5,171 nucleotides of DNA, from the NCBI GenBank assembly GCA_900553215.1, contig USCJ01000115.1, forward strand, positions 1-5,171, in the 5' to 3' direction. The notes below the pieces were generated by a model. It did no database searches. It was not told the DNA's origin and saw nothing but the letters and a program-made list of their open reading frames with translations. The first letter of the stretch is position 1. Each line of letters begins with the position of its first letter. This DNA is from an uncultured Collinsella sp. (GTDB taxonomy: Bacteria > Actinomycetota > Coriobacteriia > Coriobacteriales > Coriobacteriaceae). A program made the translations under genes and the position numbers. Positions 4,686 to 5,171 of this stretch are shown here, piece after piece.

Positions 4686-5171
4686 CGACTGCCACCTCCT
4701 TCTTGGAAGCAAAGCGGTCCTTAATGCGTGCGAAGAACGCCTTGAGCTGCGGGTTGTTGGTAAAGATCATGACCAGGATCAGCACGATGGCGTAGATGAG
4801 CATGCGGTAGTCCGAGAACTGACGGAGCAGCTCGGGAAGCACCGTGAGCAACGCCGCCGCGATGACGGAGCCGCGCATATTGCCCAGACCGCCCAGGACC
4901 ACGAACACCAGGATGAGGATGGACGTGTTGAAGTCGAACTTGGTAGCGGAAAGCTGCGAGAAGTTACCGCCGAAGAGGGCTCCGGCAGCGCCGGCGAGAG
5001 CGGCGGAAACCACGAAGGCGATCATGCGGTACTCGGTGACGGAGATGCCCACGGACTCGGCAGCGATCTTGTTGTCGCGCACGGCCATAATGGCACGGCC
5101 GGTACGGCTGCGAACCAGGTTGAGTACGATCACGAGCGCAACCATGACCAGGATGGCACCGGCGAGGAAGG
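4675..5171 (-). CDS. livM: Branched-chain amino-acid ABC transporter permease LivM, C-terminal part (enters from right edge)
   Basis: The last 164 residues of an integral-membrane permease; the frame stays open to the right edge, so the true start is outside. Visible are several hydrophobic helices (FLAGAILVMVALVIVLNL at the edge, AFVVSAALAGAAGALFGG, ILILVFVVLGGLG, SVIAAALLTVLPELL, MLIYAIVLILVMIF). The cytoplasmic coupling segment reads SRTGRAIMAVRDNKIAAESVGI, the LivM/LivH form of the EAA-type loop that contacts the ATPases. A basic tail (FFARIKDRFASKKEV) ends the protein in the cytoplasm. GGLGNMRGS is a LivM-type conserved segment. The stop overlaps the livG start by 11 bases. In this family LivM pairs with LivH to form the channel; livH and a binding-protein gene are expected to the right but are not visible. 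Confidence 0.92.
   Translation of the reverse strand, partial: FLAGAILVMVALVIVLNLVRSRTGRAIMAVRDNKIAAESVGISVTEYRMIAFVVSAALAGAAGALFGGNFSQLSATKFDFNTSILILVFVVLGGLGNMRGSVIAAALLTVLPELLRQFSDYRMLIYAIVLILVMIFTNNPQLKAFFARIKDRFASKKEVAVDAQ
4694..4701 (-). promoter_or_regulatory. Ribosome binding site deciding the livG start
   Basis: AAGGAGGT on the minus strand, complementary to most of the anti-Shine-Dalgarno, lies 8 bases before ATG 4683-4685 and inside the livM coding end. It favours this start over the upstream in-frame ATG at 4712. Confidence 0.75.

Overview
The window looks like chromosomal DNA from a high-GC Gram-positive gut bacterium, most likely Collinsella or another Coriobacteriia. This rests on the GC-rich, actinobacterial-style codon use of the transporter genes, on the gene content, and on short hairpin repeats that I associate from memory with that group. 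It is not a firm identification. There is no sign of phage, plasmid, CRISPR array, tRNA or rRNA.

Left part (1-1013, minus strand): a two-gene unit. cutC comes first, and is followed 3 bases after its stop by a GTG-started gene that runs off the left edge. That gene encodes the N-terminal part of a galactose-1-phosphate uridylyltransferase-like (DUF4931-type) protein. The Shine-Dalgarno of the second gene lies inside the last codons of cutC, so the two are probably translationally coupled.

Middle (1014-3117): a divergent intergenic region (1014-1285) carries one copy of a ~100-bp hairpin repeat, a second small inverted repeat and a 12-bp palindrome that could be an operator. It is followed by a plus-strand gene (1286-2884) for a 532-residue protein. 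The protein has a signal peptide, a large acidic beta-propeller-like ectodomain, one membrane helix, a basic/Pro-Ala-rich linker and a cytoplasmic four-cysteine zinc ribbon. The ectodomain DNA is much more AT-rich than the two ends of the same gene and than the neighbours. The convergent intergenic region after it (2885-3117) holds a strong hairpin for this gene, a second copy of the ~100-bp repeat in the same orientation, and an intrinsic terminator for the opposing operon.

Right part (3118-5171, minus strand): the distal end of a branched-chain amino-acid (HAAT-family) ABC importer operon in the order livM (partial, enters from the right edge), livG, livF. The genes overlap or are 2 bases apart, each internal start has a strong Shine-Dalgarno, and the operon ends at the terminator at 3071-3107. 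The two ATPases and the LivM permease would form the transporter with a LivH permease and a binding protein presumably encoded beyond the right edge.

The least ordinary part is the middle: a composition-mosaic transmembrane propeller/zinc-ribbon gene lying between two direct copies of a conserved hairpin element.
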